Below, piece by piece: positions 12,055 to 21,880 of a DNA stretch of 64,000 nt (its first letter is position 1; each line of letters opens with the position of its first letter). Position numbers and translations under genes: made by a program. The DNA is taken from NCBI GenBank assembly GCA_011799875.1, contig CM022303.1:736976939-737040938 (forward strand), in the 5' to 3' direction. Source of the stretch: Thinopyrum elongatum. Lineage: Eukaryota > Streptophyta > Magnoliopsida > Poales > Poaceae. The notes under the pieces are model-generated. The model worked only from the letters and a program-made list of their open reading frames with translations. It had not been told where the DNA came from and searched no databases.

Positions 12055-14212
12055 TGTAGGGTAACGCAGTAGAAAAAAAAATTCCGACCAACGCACCAGC
12101 CCAGGACCACTATGGAGACTGCATACAAGGTTTGATCATTTTCGTTACCGACTCATAGCGCAGCGGAAGTAGAGTCGATGACGATCGGCGGTGCAGATCC
12201 CCGCAGCTAGGATTTATAACCTCCCAACCGCGACGATGTACTCCCTCATCTGCCACACGGACAGCCCTCCGTGAGGCGGTCGAACAGTCCCCCGGACGGT
12301 GTCACGGACAGCCCTTCGGGAGGACCCACAAAACTCGGACAGTCACTTGGACAGCCCATCGGGAGGACCCATAGAACTCAGACCGTCACTTGGACAGCCC
12401 TTCGGGAGGCACTCACGAACAGCCCCTCGGGCACTAAGATCGAAACTACGACCTCTATATAGAGTTGCACACATACGGTGTCATCTATACAACAGGGTTT
12501 CGCCGTCCAGAACTAGTTCCCACCGGAACCCAGACAGCCTTTCGGCTGTACGAAACTATTTCGCGGGGAGGGAGAGAAGAAGGCAGATCATTGCAATGGC
12601 ATGTATGTGAGAATGAGTGAGTGTGGAGGGCTGCCCCTCCACCTCTATTTATAGGATAATCAAGGGGTAAAGATGTCATACAAAAAACCCAAAAGTACCC
12701 CCACTTTATGCCTTTTCATAAAAGAATAAAGATAAAAGGGGTGCCATGTGGAGCTCCAAGGAGCTCCACCATGCTTGGCCGGCCACACTTGGGGGCCCCC
12801 CCCACATGGGGGTGCATTGGCTCCTAAGTCCTTCTAGAAGGCCTTTTGGAAATATCCCAAAAGGTGGCTTTCCATAAAAAATCCCAAAAAACACTTTCAC
12901 TATTCACGACGACATTTTTCAGCGTCCGTTCGAACTGAAAATATTTATGTGGGCTTAGAACATTTCTAGTACCCACTAAAATAATTTTCAACGCGTTTTG
13001 GAACAATTCCAGTTTAGTGATTTCATCTGCGAAAAGCATCTGAAGCGGTTTCGGCAGGTCCGAAACATTTCCGGTTTTCATCTCCGAAAATTCCAGAAAG
13101 TTTCCAGAATGATTCTGGCACCCTCCAAGAATTATCAGGCATGTCCCGAAACCAATTTGACTTTATGGTATCCTCTGAAACAACTTTTCAGTATCACCGG
13201 AACTCATCCGGTGACCTCTCTCGTCGGAACTTTTCCGCTGTCTCCGAAAAACTTTTTTCGGAAATTTTCTCTCAGACTCCCTGTCTAGTATTCAGCAGAT
13301 AGATGACCCTTAAGCGTGTGACCCTATAGGTTCGGTGAAGTATAGACATGATATGGAACCCCTTCCGATCAATGATCAACATCGGAGCCGTGGACACCCA
13401 TATTGATCCCTATACCCACACGAATGAATATTCGAGTGAACCTCCAGTTATCGTGTGCTATTCCTGTTGCTTCGCGATATGTTACAAATACCCGAGGTGA
13501 GACATGTTGGCATCCCTGTGGGTCAACAACTTGTCCACTATGCCAGTTACCTCGTTATCGGTATTGTTCTCTTTTCTCGTTATCGTGTTCCGGCATCCCC
13601 GTGATCAAATCACAAAGTGTCTGGCCAGACGATGATGGATACCGTAACACCGAGAGGGCCCAGAGATATCTCTCCATCGTCGGAGGAGCAAATCCCAATC
13701 TCGAGCTATCAAGTTACTTGACACACTTTTCCATGAACCCATAAGCCGCCGTAATAGCCACCCATTTACGGATGACATTTAACAAACCCCAAAGTTCATG
13801 AAGCAAGCATGAAGAAACTCGATACTCTCATGGTCTAAGGAATCATGCAAACATTAACCATATTTGTGTTATTAACCATTAACTTGTGACGAATGTAACT
13901 CATAGCTTAACATAAATTGGGTCGATTCAACACAAATGTTCTTCCAACATTGTGCTCTCAAAGCTGCTGGCATAGTCATGCCCATGATTGGGAAAACATA
14001 ATCATCATGCAACACTTGAGCTAGTCTTAGAGGCATGACTAGAACACATTTTACCTTTTATTATTCCACACGTGCACATGGGTTTTCCCCAGAGCCTTTA
14101 TGGATATATGGGCTCGGGAACCACAACAGTTATAGCATGGAACATAAACATAATAATGAGCATGGAGATAAATAATAACATTTATTATTGCCTCTAGGGC
14201 ATATCTCCAACA
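12055..14212 (-). repeat. Copia LTR (5' LTR of the minus-strand element)
   Basis: 2158 bp, paired with 1520-3673. It differs from its partner by scattered substitutions and a 10-bp tandem duplication (GAGCTCCAAG) near 12751-12770. The TATA box on the minus strand is the complement of TATTTATA at 12646-12653. Its outer end meets the TSD GAAGG at 14213. Confidence 0.9.
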
Positions 14213-14419
14213 GAAGGACATGATTATGATGGCTCCGGTGACGGAATGCCGGTGGAAGAAGGAGACCGTGATGACTGCTCCGGTGAGCGAACGGAGGAAG
14301 GAGATGTTGCAAAGTCCGGCGAGGTATATATATTAATTAAGCCTGTGCTGACTAGCTAATTCATGCATTAATTGTTTTGGTATGTACACATATTAACTCT
14401 CTTCTTTCTTCTTTTCTAG

Positions 14420-15475
14420 CCCTCCGGATCGAGCCAAACTTCAGTAACGAGACGAGGCCCAAAGAAAAGGTTGCGCCAGGATGAAAGGTTCACGATCACA
14501 GCAATCAAGGGCGATGGCCAACCGATTGAACCCAGCAGGACCAAGGAAGCATTTTCTGCTCAGTGTGGGGTTCTTGTTAGGGACATGATCCCGATCAGCA
14601 TCCACCAATGGAATAAGCCTAAGAGCGAAGACCCTCAAGTGTCTTTTCTCAACGATAGACAGAAAGATGATCTTTGGACCGCGCTGAAGGCAAATTTCAC
14701 CCTACCGCTAGAGGAGGATCCGGATAAGCCAGTTATAGAGCCATTGGTCAAGGCTCATGCTCTTAGGAAGATGGCAGATCTATTCAGGAGGTGGAAGAAT
14801 GAGTTGAAATCAACGTTTGTCGACAAAGGGAAGACTCCAGAATTCACCGGCCGATTTGAGAAGATAAGAGATCACTGGCCCGCATTTGTGGCCCACAAGA
14901 CATCGGAGAAGAGTAAGAAGATGTCAGCGACAAACAAGAAAAATGCTGCAAAGAAGGAGTATCACCATCGCACGGGGTCAGGTGGCTACCTCAAAGCCCG
15001 GCCGTTGTGGGACAAGGCTGAGAAGGACATGCTTGATAAAGGGGTCGAACCAAAGACATTGAACTGGCCAGACCGTTCAAGGACTTGGTTCTTCAGGGTT
15101 GGGGGAACCTTGGACCCTGAAACAGGGAAGTGCCGTTGGACGAAGGAGCAACTTGAAATACCCGTCAAGAAGCTTCAGAAGTATATCGCCGCAGCGCAGC
15201 AAGGGACGTTCGTTCCCGACAGAGAGAATGACGAGCTCACACAGGCCCTCGGGAATCCTGAGCACCCAGGACGAACACGAGGCACGGCAGCCTCCGTTGC
15301 GTGGAAGGAAGGGTTTTCCAGCGCAAGCGGTTACAAAACCCGGGAGAGGAGGAGGAAAGTGGAGCAGACCGAACTGCAGAAGCTGAATGCAAGGGTACAA
15401 GCGCTAGAGGAAAAAGCACTAGTTCAGAGGCAGCGACCTGCCGAAGCTACCCCAAAAGCTACCCCGCCATCTTAG
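14420..15475 (+). pseudogene. CACTA #1 Transposase_24-like segment
   Basis: The exon opens after CTTTTCTAG and starts PSGSSQTSVTRRGPKKRLR. A 334-codon stretch from 14471 is open. It has the layout of plant Transposase_24 (Ptta/En/Spm) proteins: a basic entry and an FTITAIKGDGQPIEP motif. Next come a helical domain around DDLWTALKANF, a Lys-rich linker (SEKSKKMSATNKKNAAKK), a conserved HRTGSGGY, and a C-terminal coiled coil (TELQKLNARVQALEEKAL). These proteins are CACTA accessory factors, probably DNA-binding; their exact role is not established. The frame is closed by a TAG at 15473-15475, but the same frame continues with conserved sequence (SVASTELLQQ). The TAG is therefore a premature stop, probably from CAG. 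Confidence 0.8.
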
Positions 15476-16868
15476 CGGAGAAGCAGCGTGGCTTCCACCG
15501 AGCTCCTTCAGCAGCCTCACTTCACGGCTCCCAGCTACCCCGTGGATGCTATCATGGAGGCTCAAGATTGCCACCTTATGGCGCAATGGCAGCACCTCAA
15601 AGTCAAGGCAGCTGTCGGCTCTGTTGCACCTCCTCAACCCGGCGCAACTTTTCACTGCCTTCCGATTCTAGAAGGCTATGCTGTTGTGATGGTCGATGAA
15701 ATAACGGAGTGATTTGAGGAGCTCGAGCTTGACCACCCTACCGGTGAAGGGGAGACTCAGCTGGGTCTTTCTCTGAAGACTCCATGCCTATGGCGGAAGG
15801 AGCTCATCAACCTTCCGAACTGGACGCCTCCGCCTCCTCCTTCGGCGAGTCAGGGCACTCCGCCTCCTCCTCCGCCTCCTCCTCTGGCGAGTGATCAGGG
15901 CACTCCGCCTCCTTCTCCGGCTGCTCCGGCGCATGGCGGCACTCCGCCTCCTTCTCCAGCTGCTCCGGCGCGTGGCGGCACTCTGCCTGGGCCGGCGCGT
16001 CCGAGCAGCCCGCCTCCTTCTCCGCCTCATCAACAACAGCGGAAGACAGCCGCCGCCGCTCCAGCTGCTCCGGCGCGTCGTAGCACTCCGCCTCGTAAGC
16101 AATGACGGAAGACAGCCGCAGCCGCTCCGGCTGCTCGGCTGGCGTCTAGCAGTACAGCCAGAGGCGGGAGGCAATACAAATTTGGTCCATCTATCAAGCC
16201 TCTAGATAGATTATCATACGAGATGACCGAGGAGGAAAACGAGGAGATCTGTCAAGCCCAAGTGAAGGACTTTTTTGCAAAGAAAAATCCACCTCCGGAG
16301 GAGAAGATGGATCCGGTGAAATTGAAGCGCACTTTGAAGAACCTGAAGCGACCACCACCGCCTCCGCCGGATGACAACCATGTCCGCGCTCTGAAAAAGG
16401 CAGTGGAAGGAGCGCGCCGGTCGGGAACTACTTCAAGTGACAAAAGGTTACAACAACGAAGAAGAGGGAAAAAATTCCCCAGCTCGGCGAACAGGCAAAC
16501 CAATCGTGCCCCCCGCTCAAGGTGTCTAGCGATATCATCGCAAATCTACCGGGGATGCTGCCCGGTACCAATCCTGGTGAGTACCTACCCGACGATGCAC
16601 ATTTTGCTACAATGGAGGTGGACGAACACAAATACCAGTATGGGAAGCCTCTCGTCAGACCTGGTGATCCTCCTCTAACAACGATGATGCGAAGATTCCA
16701 TAAGTGGTACATGGACACCTGCAAGTCCGGGATGGATATTTTGACGCCGAGAGTTAAAGAGGAGAACGACCTCGTTGGAATTGATCTGTTGTCTATTCCA
16801 TTTGAGGAGTTCTTCCAGTTTTTCAATCAAAAGGACCTCGATAAAATAATCATCACTTGCTACTGTCT
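15476..16868 (+). pseudogene. CACTA #1 DUF8039-like and Pro-rich segment
   Basis: Downstream continuation of the same exon. After the TAG the frame has a DUF8039-like block (HCLPILEGYAVVMVDEITE, then GEGETQLGLSL and LWRKELI). CACTA #2 has the equivalent block around VRVDEVLPG. A Pro/Ala-rich repeat follows (PPPPP, PAAPA units, 15830-16110). The last part (YEMTEEENEEICQ to IITCYCL) leads into the peptidase. The frame is broken by TGA at 15710-15712, by a second TGA near 16105 (KQ*RKTAAA, probably from CGA), and by a one-base frameshift near 16480 in GGGAAAAAATTCCCC. The donor CTGTCT|GTAAGT follows 16868. Confidence 0.75.
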
Positions 16869-16958
16869 GTAAGTACTCTACTTCTGTAATTAAGTCTCTA
16901 TATATAGCTCAGCTCTTTCATTGCATGTATATATAATTATCCTCACTATATTATGCAG

Positions 16959-17927
16959 ATTGAAGATCGTCGAATGCAGAAATGCACAAATCTATGATAT
17001 TGGGTTCATTAACACAAATCTCATAGATGAATGGACGGTTACATATCATGCGAAAGAAACCAAGGCCAACATGCTACAATCGTTGCTTAAAAATCAAAAC
17101 AAAGATAAAATACTCTTTCCTTACAACTTCAAGTGAGTGTTACTGTCTTCTGCATATTCGGTTTCCCTTATTACTCGAGGTTATAGTAATGTAATTGATG
17201 AGTTATGCATGCGTGCGCAGCTTCCACTTTATTCTCCTAGAGATTAAGCTTGAGCAGGGACTAGTAACCGTCTTAGACTCAAGACGAAAAGATCCCAAGG
17301 AGTATGCGGCCATGACTGAAATGCTCCAGAAGTAAGTTCAATCGATCATTATCGCACCATATCGGCAACTTTGGTCATTTCCTAATATCAAGTAATTATT
17401 TTCTTTGTCTCGCAGGGTTTGGAAAGTGTTCACCACAGAAGCTTCGGGACTGCCAGGGGAGCTGCGATTTACACACCCGAAAGTAAGTACTACTAGCTAG
17501 TTCCACGCATCTCCCATTGATTCTAGCTAGTTTCATCAATACCATTTATAATGCTTGATTATCAGTTTGATTGACCTTTATTTCTCGTAAAGTGGTTGTG
17601 GCAGGAAGGCGAGAATAATTTTTGTGGATACTACATTTGCGAGTACATCTACAACGCGACGACCTCTAAGCGGGGCTACTCTGAAAAACAATATGAAGTG
17701 CGTAAGCAATAATATTCACAATTTTATTTTATTACCATCATTTGTGTTGAGTTTCATTCATATATATGTATTGACCCCCTTCTTCAAATTAGATTTGGCA
17801 GATGCGGGATGAACTCCTACCACAAGATCGCATAAAAGCAATTCAAGAGGAATTGGCGGGATTCTTTCTTGACCACGTCATCAATCCAGCCGGAGAATAC
17901 CATGTGGAACTTGACATAAAATGTTAG
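16959..17927 (+). CDS. CACTA #1 Ulp1-like (C48) peptidase, five 3' exons
   Basis: Exons at about 16959-17132, 17221-17331, 17416-17482, 17593-17698 and 17793-17927 have GT/AG borders and join in phase. They encode a C48 cysteine peptidase core. The catalytic His is in FHFILLEI, the Asp in VTVLDSRR, the Cys in NNFCGYYICEY, with an upstream Gln in WLWQEG. The C-terminal segment MRDELLPQDRIKAIQEEL ends at TAG 17925-17927. Such Ulp1-like domains are often carried by plant CACTA and MULE elements; family members cleave SUMO-like substrates, but activity of TE copies is mostly untested. These exons look intact, yet the upstream exon has stops and a frameshift, so a full protein is unlikely. Confidence 0.82.
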
Positions 17928-18289
17928 GGATTGTAAGAGATCTTATATTGTATATATGTAGCTAGTAGCGTCGGATAGATATACGAAAACTTGTTGTGCG
18001 ACCAATCTCTCGGAGAAGGAGGAGGTCAATCACTTCTCTCTGTATATGTTCATGACGATCTTGTGTACTTAATAGTTTCCTTCATTTGCTTACTAGCTAG
18101 CGTGTCGAGTCCTCTCTATACGTATAGTACGTAGCGTCGACCAAGCACGGAGATAAGAGAGGACACTTCTCTCTAGCTATTAGCTAGCTAACACAATATA
18201 TGAAACCCCTAAATTAAGCCTACAAAACCCCCAAAACCCCCAAACCCCCCCCCCCCCCCCCCGTTTCAAAAAACAAACAAAAACCCCAG
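17928..18289. other. CACTA #1 3' untranslated region and poly-C tract
   Basis: AT-rich sequence after the peptidase stop contains short GCTAGCTA words and an 18-base C run at 18245-18262. It has no coding content. It leads into the subterminal repeats. Confidence 0.6.
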
Positions 18290-18525
18290 CTCCTGAGCTG
18301 CTGACACATGGATGATCTTTGGTCCCGGTTGGTGTTACCAACCGGGACTAAAGGCCCTCCTCTCTGGGCTCGCCGCAGCGGCCACGTGGAGCCCCATCTG
18401 TCCCGGTTCGTATAAGAACCGGGACTAAAGGTGTTGAGCTTTAGTCCCGACCCTTTAGTCCCGGTTCCCGAACCGGGACAAATGGGCCTTATGAACCAGG
18501 ACAAATGGGCCTTTTTCTACTAGTG
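18290..18525. repeat. CACTA #1 right subterminal repeats and terminus
   Basis: Several copies of GGTCCCGGTT, AACCGGGACTAAAG and TTTAGTCCCGGTTC in both orientations (18318-18480) precede the terminus CTACTAGTG at 18517-18525. CACTA #2 has the same motif class at 53760-53890, so the two belong to one family. In CACTA biology such repeats are the transposase-binding sites. The 3-bp target duplication would be GAC (18526-18528), but its left partner is outside the window. Confidence 0.85.
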
Positions 18526-19421
18526 GACGTTGACATTGGAGAGAACTTCTGGCACCACTCGACTTGCAAATCATCAGCCATGTAAGGTATGTCACACATG
18601 ATTTTGTCTTATATTTTGATCTTACAAGTGATTAATGAATGCATTAATCTGCTTTTCGTATCACAAGCATGCATCCTCAACTATAGTCTATAGGTGTGTG
18701 TGGGCAAGAGGTGCATGTGTGCAAGATTCGTGAGTGATATGAACTTGCAGTCCATCGCTACAGACGAACTTCATTTCTGCATGCGCCAAGTATAGCATGG
18801 TTGATTAGATTTATATAGTGAGATGCAAGTAACTACAACACTAGACGAGAGGCCCATATCACAATAACTGGTCCTGAAGACCTCTGCAACAAAACAGGGT
18901 AATCATTATTAAGGTCAAAGTTCTATCATTGTATTAAATCTTCTTATACTTTAAGAGTACAGATTTAATATTATTTTCAAATGATACTCACATATTCAAT
19001 ATTACCCATTGCAAGGAGATTCAGTGAAGAGAAAAGGTGAGTCACATTTGCTTGGCGAAATGTCAAATAATTGCCAAATGCATAAAAGCAGTCAAATTTG
19101 CAAGCCAACAAGGTATAGGTCTGTTAGTTGATCGTGCATCATTTGTAGGGGTTAAATGTAAGTTAGATCTCCTGAATAATAAATGTGTTAGAATACAAGA
19201 TCTGAACCTGGCTGAGAGGTCGATCCAAAGATACATAAGAAAGCAAAGTTGGCACCTAATAAAAATAAAAATAAAAACTTAGCTGAACAGTCAAATGAAG
19301 ATCACATAACAAGTAGCCTGACTAGAGATTTGTATATGATCGAACATTCTTTGGAGGACCACGCAACATCTTCGTCCTGAATATATAAAGCATGATGTAT
19401 ACAATAATTAATTTGCCATAA
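18526..19421. other. Unassigned intergenic DNA
   Basis: About 900 bp of AT-rich DNA outside the CACTA terminus. The longest frame (19037-19282, 81 codons) has no recognisable motif and no supporting splice structure. I see no terminus, LTR or repeat that assigns it to a family. Confidence 0.4.
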
Positions 19422-20370
19422 TCTCTATACACATATAAATCATCTGCTTCTACCTTACTAAAGTTTTATGGGCCTTAATAGCACTGATTTGTATTAGGGA
19501 TTATATATTTCTAGGGGAAGATCTGAAGAAAGAAGATCAGTTGTACATGTGAGTTTTTTGTATGGTGCAACGATTAATGCCATGATAAAGTTTGTTTCCT
19601 AATGTCGCATAGTAGCAAGATACATCCAGTTGTTGGGTCTCGCTCATCTTACAAATTAGATTGTAATTTTAGTGGAAAAAGAGAAATGTCGGTTACAAAT
19701 ACGAACTCAAATAGTTTGTTTAGAATTAGAGTGAATTTAACATTCACATGATTTTGAAATTAAGATTCACATTTGATATTTCGTAATTAGTATATTTACA
19801 AGAGCATAATATTGTGTTTGGAAGTGCTGCATGTATGTAATCAGATCAATATGCGGGCTTGAAGTTTGGATTGTGAGTCAGTCAGTCGGTAGTTTATACA
19901 TGACCCGGCATGTTGTTGTACATGGTATTACAATAATGTAGAATGTTTTGGGTCATAAGCCGAATGGTATTTATATGTGATATTTTCGTTTGAAGAAAAT
20001 ACCATATTACTAGATGTGCATTGTTTTAGAAATTTCTGCTGAAAATGATACAAATTTTCGCTAAAAGCTTTTTGTTAATTCCGGGAACTAAATAAAATTT
20101 GATGATTAATGAAAATATTCACTCAAATTTACTGTATTGTATTTGGGCTTGTATGGCCAAATTTATATGCGTTGGATTACCTTGGATCTTGGGATTGGCC
20201 ATTTTTTTTACCATGAGAATAAAAACCATTGATATTAGTGACCATAATAATATTACTATAAATATAAAAATTCTCATTCGTATGTGTTCTTTCTATACTT
20301 ATTTTCAATCCTAAAACCTTTATATATGTTAAGATGATGTCCGTGCATTTGCGCGGGCCACTTTGCTAGT
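19422..20370 (+). mobile_element. Probable non-autonomous Helitron; 3' end at 20370
   Basis: The right end has Helitron 3' features. A small GC hairpin (CCGTGC-ATTT-GCGCGG, 20341-20356, one G-T pair) lies about ten bases before CTAGT at 20366-20370. The flanking host sequence TTCAGATAAACATCAG recurs at 21261 and 21843, where it is preceded by A, as expected for insertion between A and T. The 5' end is a guess at TCTCTATAC after an A at 19421; only the 3' end is well supported. No Rep/helicase coding is present. Confidence 0.5.
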
Positions 20371-21295
20371 TCAGATAAACATCAGTATGTCTAAAAACAA
20401 CGAATTCAGACACTCCGGCTGCATTGTACTAGCTAGTACCATTAATGATGAGACCATAATTAATGTTTAGAGCGTCTTTCTTTTCCCTCTCTTCCTCCCC
20501 TCGATCTCCATCAGCAAGCCCGTGGATTCACCTCCCTTCTGTCTGCCGCTTCGGCGGCCGATGGCGGGGAGGGGAATCCTGGTGCCTCGGCTCCGGCTTG
20601 TAGACAGGTTAGGGTTTTAGTCCTCATAGGGGCGACGCTCAGACGGATGGCGGCGCTTCTTCTTTGAGTCAGTCTTTCAGGCTCGTTGGGGCGGCTTAGA
20701 CGGAGCTCCGGCGTAGATTCCTGCCAGCTCATCGGGGCGGTGAGGTTAGGGTCTCTCGTCATGCATACGCGACGACGAGAATTGGTGTCAGGTTCTTCAG
20801 ATCGTTCAAGGGTTCAATGGCGACGACTGCACCTCTGAGGCGCTGGTCCTTAGGGGCACGTGCACGAAGACTTCCCAGCTGTCATCGACAAGTTCAGGCC
20901 GGCTCCGGTATGGGAGCGGCGACAGCGGTGCGTCGGCGGCTCGTTCTGGCGGCGGCAGTGGTCGTTTGGTGGTTCAGGGACCTTGATGTAATTTTCAATA
21001 TGTTTGGGGTGCTTTGTACTTCTGGTGAACTTTTATAATAGATCTGAATCTTTTTCGCAAAAAAGGATGAAACCATAATTAGTTGGCACCTAGTAATAAG
21101 GACACGATGAGATGTTCATTTTATTATTATATTCTTTATGGAGCACAATATTTTAAGAAAAAATGGTTAGTGCGATCTGATGATGTGGCTAAAGAAAATC
21201 GAGTGAGGAGAAATAGTTAGTGGGGATGAAATTTATAGTTGCATAGGACACAACTAAGGAATTCAGATAAACATCAGTACATCTAAAAATACCAA
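20371..21295. repeat. Dispersed intergenic repeat, copy 1 (interrupted)
   Basis: It contains CAGATAAACATCAGTATG, ATTCAGACAC, GTACTAGCTAGTACC and, after the retroposon insertion at 20464-21065, GGCACCTAGTAATAAGGACACGATGAGATG. It then runs to a second CAGATAAACATCAGTACATC at 21264. The same order of words recurs at 21598-21880 and 26341-26580. Confidence 0.7.
20464..21065 (+). mobile_element. Retroposon-like insertion with 17-bp target duplication
   Basis: About 600 bp inserted in the dispersed repeat. Flanks are GATGAGACCATAATTAA (20447-20463) and GATGAAACCATAATTAG (21066-21082), identical at 15 of 17 positions. The insert starts with a CT-rich leader (CTTTCTTTTCCCTCTCTTCC), is GC-rich in the middle, and ends in GATCTGAATCTTTTTCGCAAAAAA. 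A long imperfect TSD plus an A-rich tail is the signature of target-primed reverse transcription, as for LINE or SINE. I do not recognise the family; small ORFs inside (20511-21038) have no domain. Confidence 0.65.
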
Positions 21296-21597
21296 GACTC
21301 CTTTGATTCAAAGGAATTCTATAGGATTTTTGGGGGATTAGAATCCTTAGGAAATTTTCCTAAGTTGGCCGTTTGATTCGTATGATTGGATCCTATAGGA
21401 TTTTTTCCTAAGGAATCATTTGTACTACATTTCATAGGAAATCTAGCATCCACTCCAACGTATTTTTACAATTCATTTGTTTTTCCTATGCCATCAAACA
21501 CACTCTGCTAATTCTATAGGATTCAAGTGGGCATGCCAATCGAATCCTATATTTTTCCTATTCCTGCGTTTTTAGAATCCTGCAAATCAAAGAGACC
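21296..21597. mobile_element. MITE of about 302 bp with imperfect terminal inverted repeats
   Basis: The left end GACTCCTTTGATTCAAAGG and the complement of the right end (GGTCTCTTTGATTTGCAGG) are similar inverted termini. The interior is AT-rich with repeated CTATAGGATT and AATCCTATA words. It sits inside the dispersed repeat, between CATCTAAAAATACC and AATTCAGACA, which are adjacent in the unit. The superfamily is not certain; a short CAA or CCAA flank is seen on both sides. Confidence 0.7.
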
Positions 21598-21880
21598 CCA
21601 AATTCAGACATTGCTGCTGCACAGTACTAGCTAGTACTGTTAATGATGAGATCATAATTAATTGGCACCTAGTAACAAGGACATAACCAGATGTTCATTT
21701 TATTATTTTATTCGCTATGGAACACAACATTTTAAGGAAAATATGGTTAGTGAGATCTGATGACGTGGCTTAAGGAGATCGATAGGAAATAATAGTTAGT
21801 GGGGATGAAATTTACAGTTAGATACTAGGATATGGCTAATCAATTCAGATAAACATCAGCACTGTACATCTGAAAAATAC
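21598..21880. repeat. Dispersed intergenic repeat, copy 2
   Basis: An uninterrupted copy running ATTCAGACATTGCTGC, CAGTACTAGCTAGTACTG, GGCACCTAGTAACAAGGACA, ATGGTTAGTGAGATCTGATG, AGTTAGTGGGGATGAAATT, then CAGATAAACATCAGC. It provides the reference order for the unit. Confidence 0.7.

Larger units (their letters stand above)
1520..14212 (-). mobile_element. Ty1/Copia LTR retrotransposon, minus strand, degenerate
   Basis: LTRs at 1520-3673 and 12055-14212 (about 2.15 kb each) begin TGTAGGG and end TACA or AACA on the plus strand. The 5-bp TSD GAAGG lies at 1515-1519 and 14213-14217. Orientation is minus: the complement of a tRNA-iMet primer site (TGGTATCAAAGCT) sits at 12041-12053 beside the right LTR. 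A polypurine tract, AAGTGGGAGTC on the minus strand, lies beside the left LTR just after 3673. The LTR start on the minus strand (TGTTGGAGATATGCCCTAG) resembles the Angela/BARE/Maximus group of Triticeae Copia elements. The internal region keeps only decayed pol motifs. It also contains a later solo LTR at 4152-7213. Confidence 0.93.
1369..14323 (+). pseudogene. CACTA #1 accessory gene, first recognisable exon, split by a Copia element
   Basis: A splice acceptor (TTTGCAG, ending 1368) precedes an ATG at 1374 and an acidic, Gly-rich reading frame (EHRDIEAEQLLGDIILGGGD). It runs to the LTR insertion at 1519 and resumes after the TSD at 14218 with another Asp/Glu/Gly-rich stretch. The exon ends at a GAG|GTATAT donor after 14323. 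The next exon begins after CTTTTCTAG at 14419. The segment has no recognised fold; acidic leaders like this precede Transposase_24-type proteins in CACTA accessory genes. The 12.7-kb insertion makes the gene non-functional. Confidence 0.6.
1..18525 (+). mobile_element. CACTA DNA transposon #1 (right part, 5' end outside window)
   Basis: A class II CACTA (En/Spm-type) element read left to right. The right terminus is CTACTAGTG at 18517-18525, the complement of the CACTA terminus CACTAGTAG. It is preceded by subterminal repeats of the AACCGGGACTAAA type. Internally it carries a Transposase_24-like segment, a DUF8039-like segment and a spliced Ulp1-like peptidase. The left terminus and the main TNPD-type transposase are not in the window. 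The element is split at 1519/14213 by a Copia insertion whose 5-bp TSD lies inside an exon. Assigning 1-1368 to the same element is inferred from continuity into the gene and from short GC-rich repeats; it is not proved by a terminus. Confidence 0.85.

Noticed and set aside
12041..12060. Possible tRNA fragment
   Set aside because: The TGGTATCA match is a retrotransposon primer binding site complementary to tRNA-iMet; there is no cloverleaf.
15788..16174. 128-codon Arg-rich minus-strand ORF
   Set aside because: It is the complement of the Pro/Ala-rich repeat of the CACTA accessory protein; composition is explained by that repeat.
20511..21038. Possible gene at the GC-rich block with two ORFs
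   Set aside because: The block is bounded by a 17-bp duplication and an A-rich tail, so it is an insertion; ORFs have no domain.
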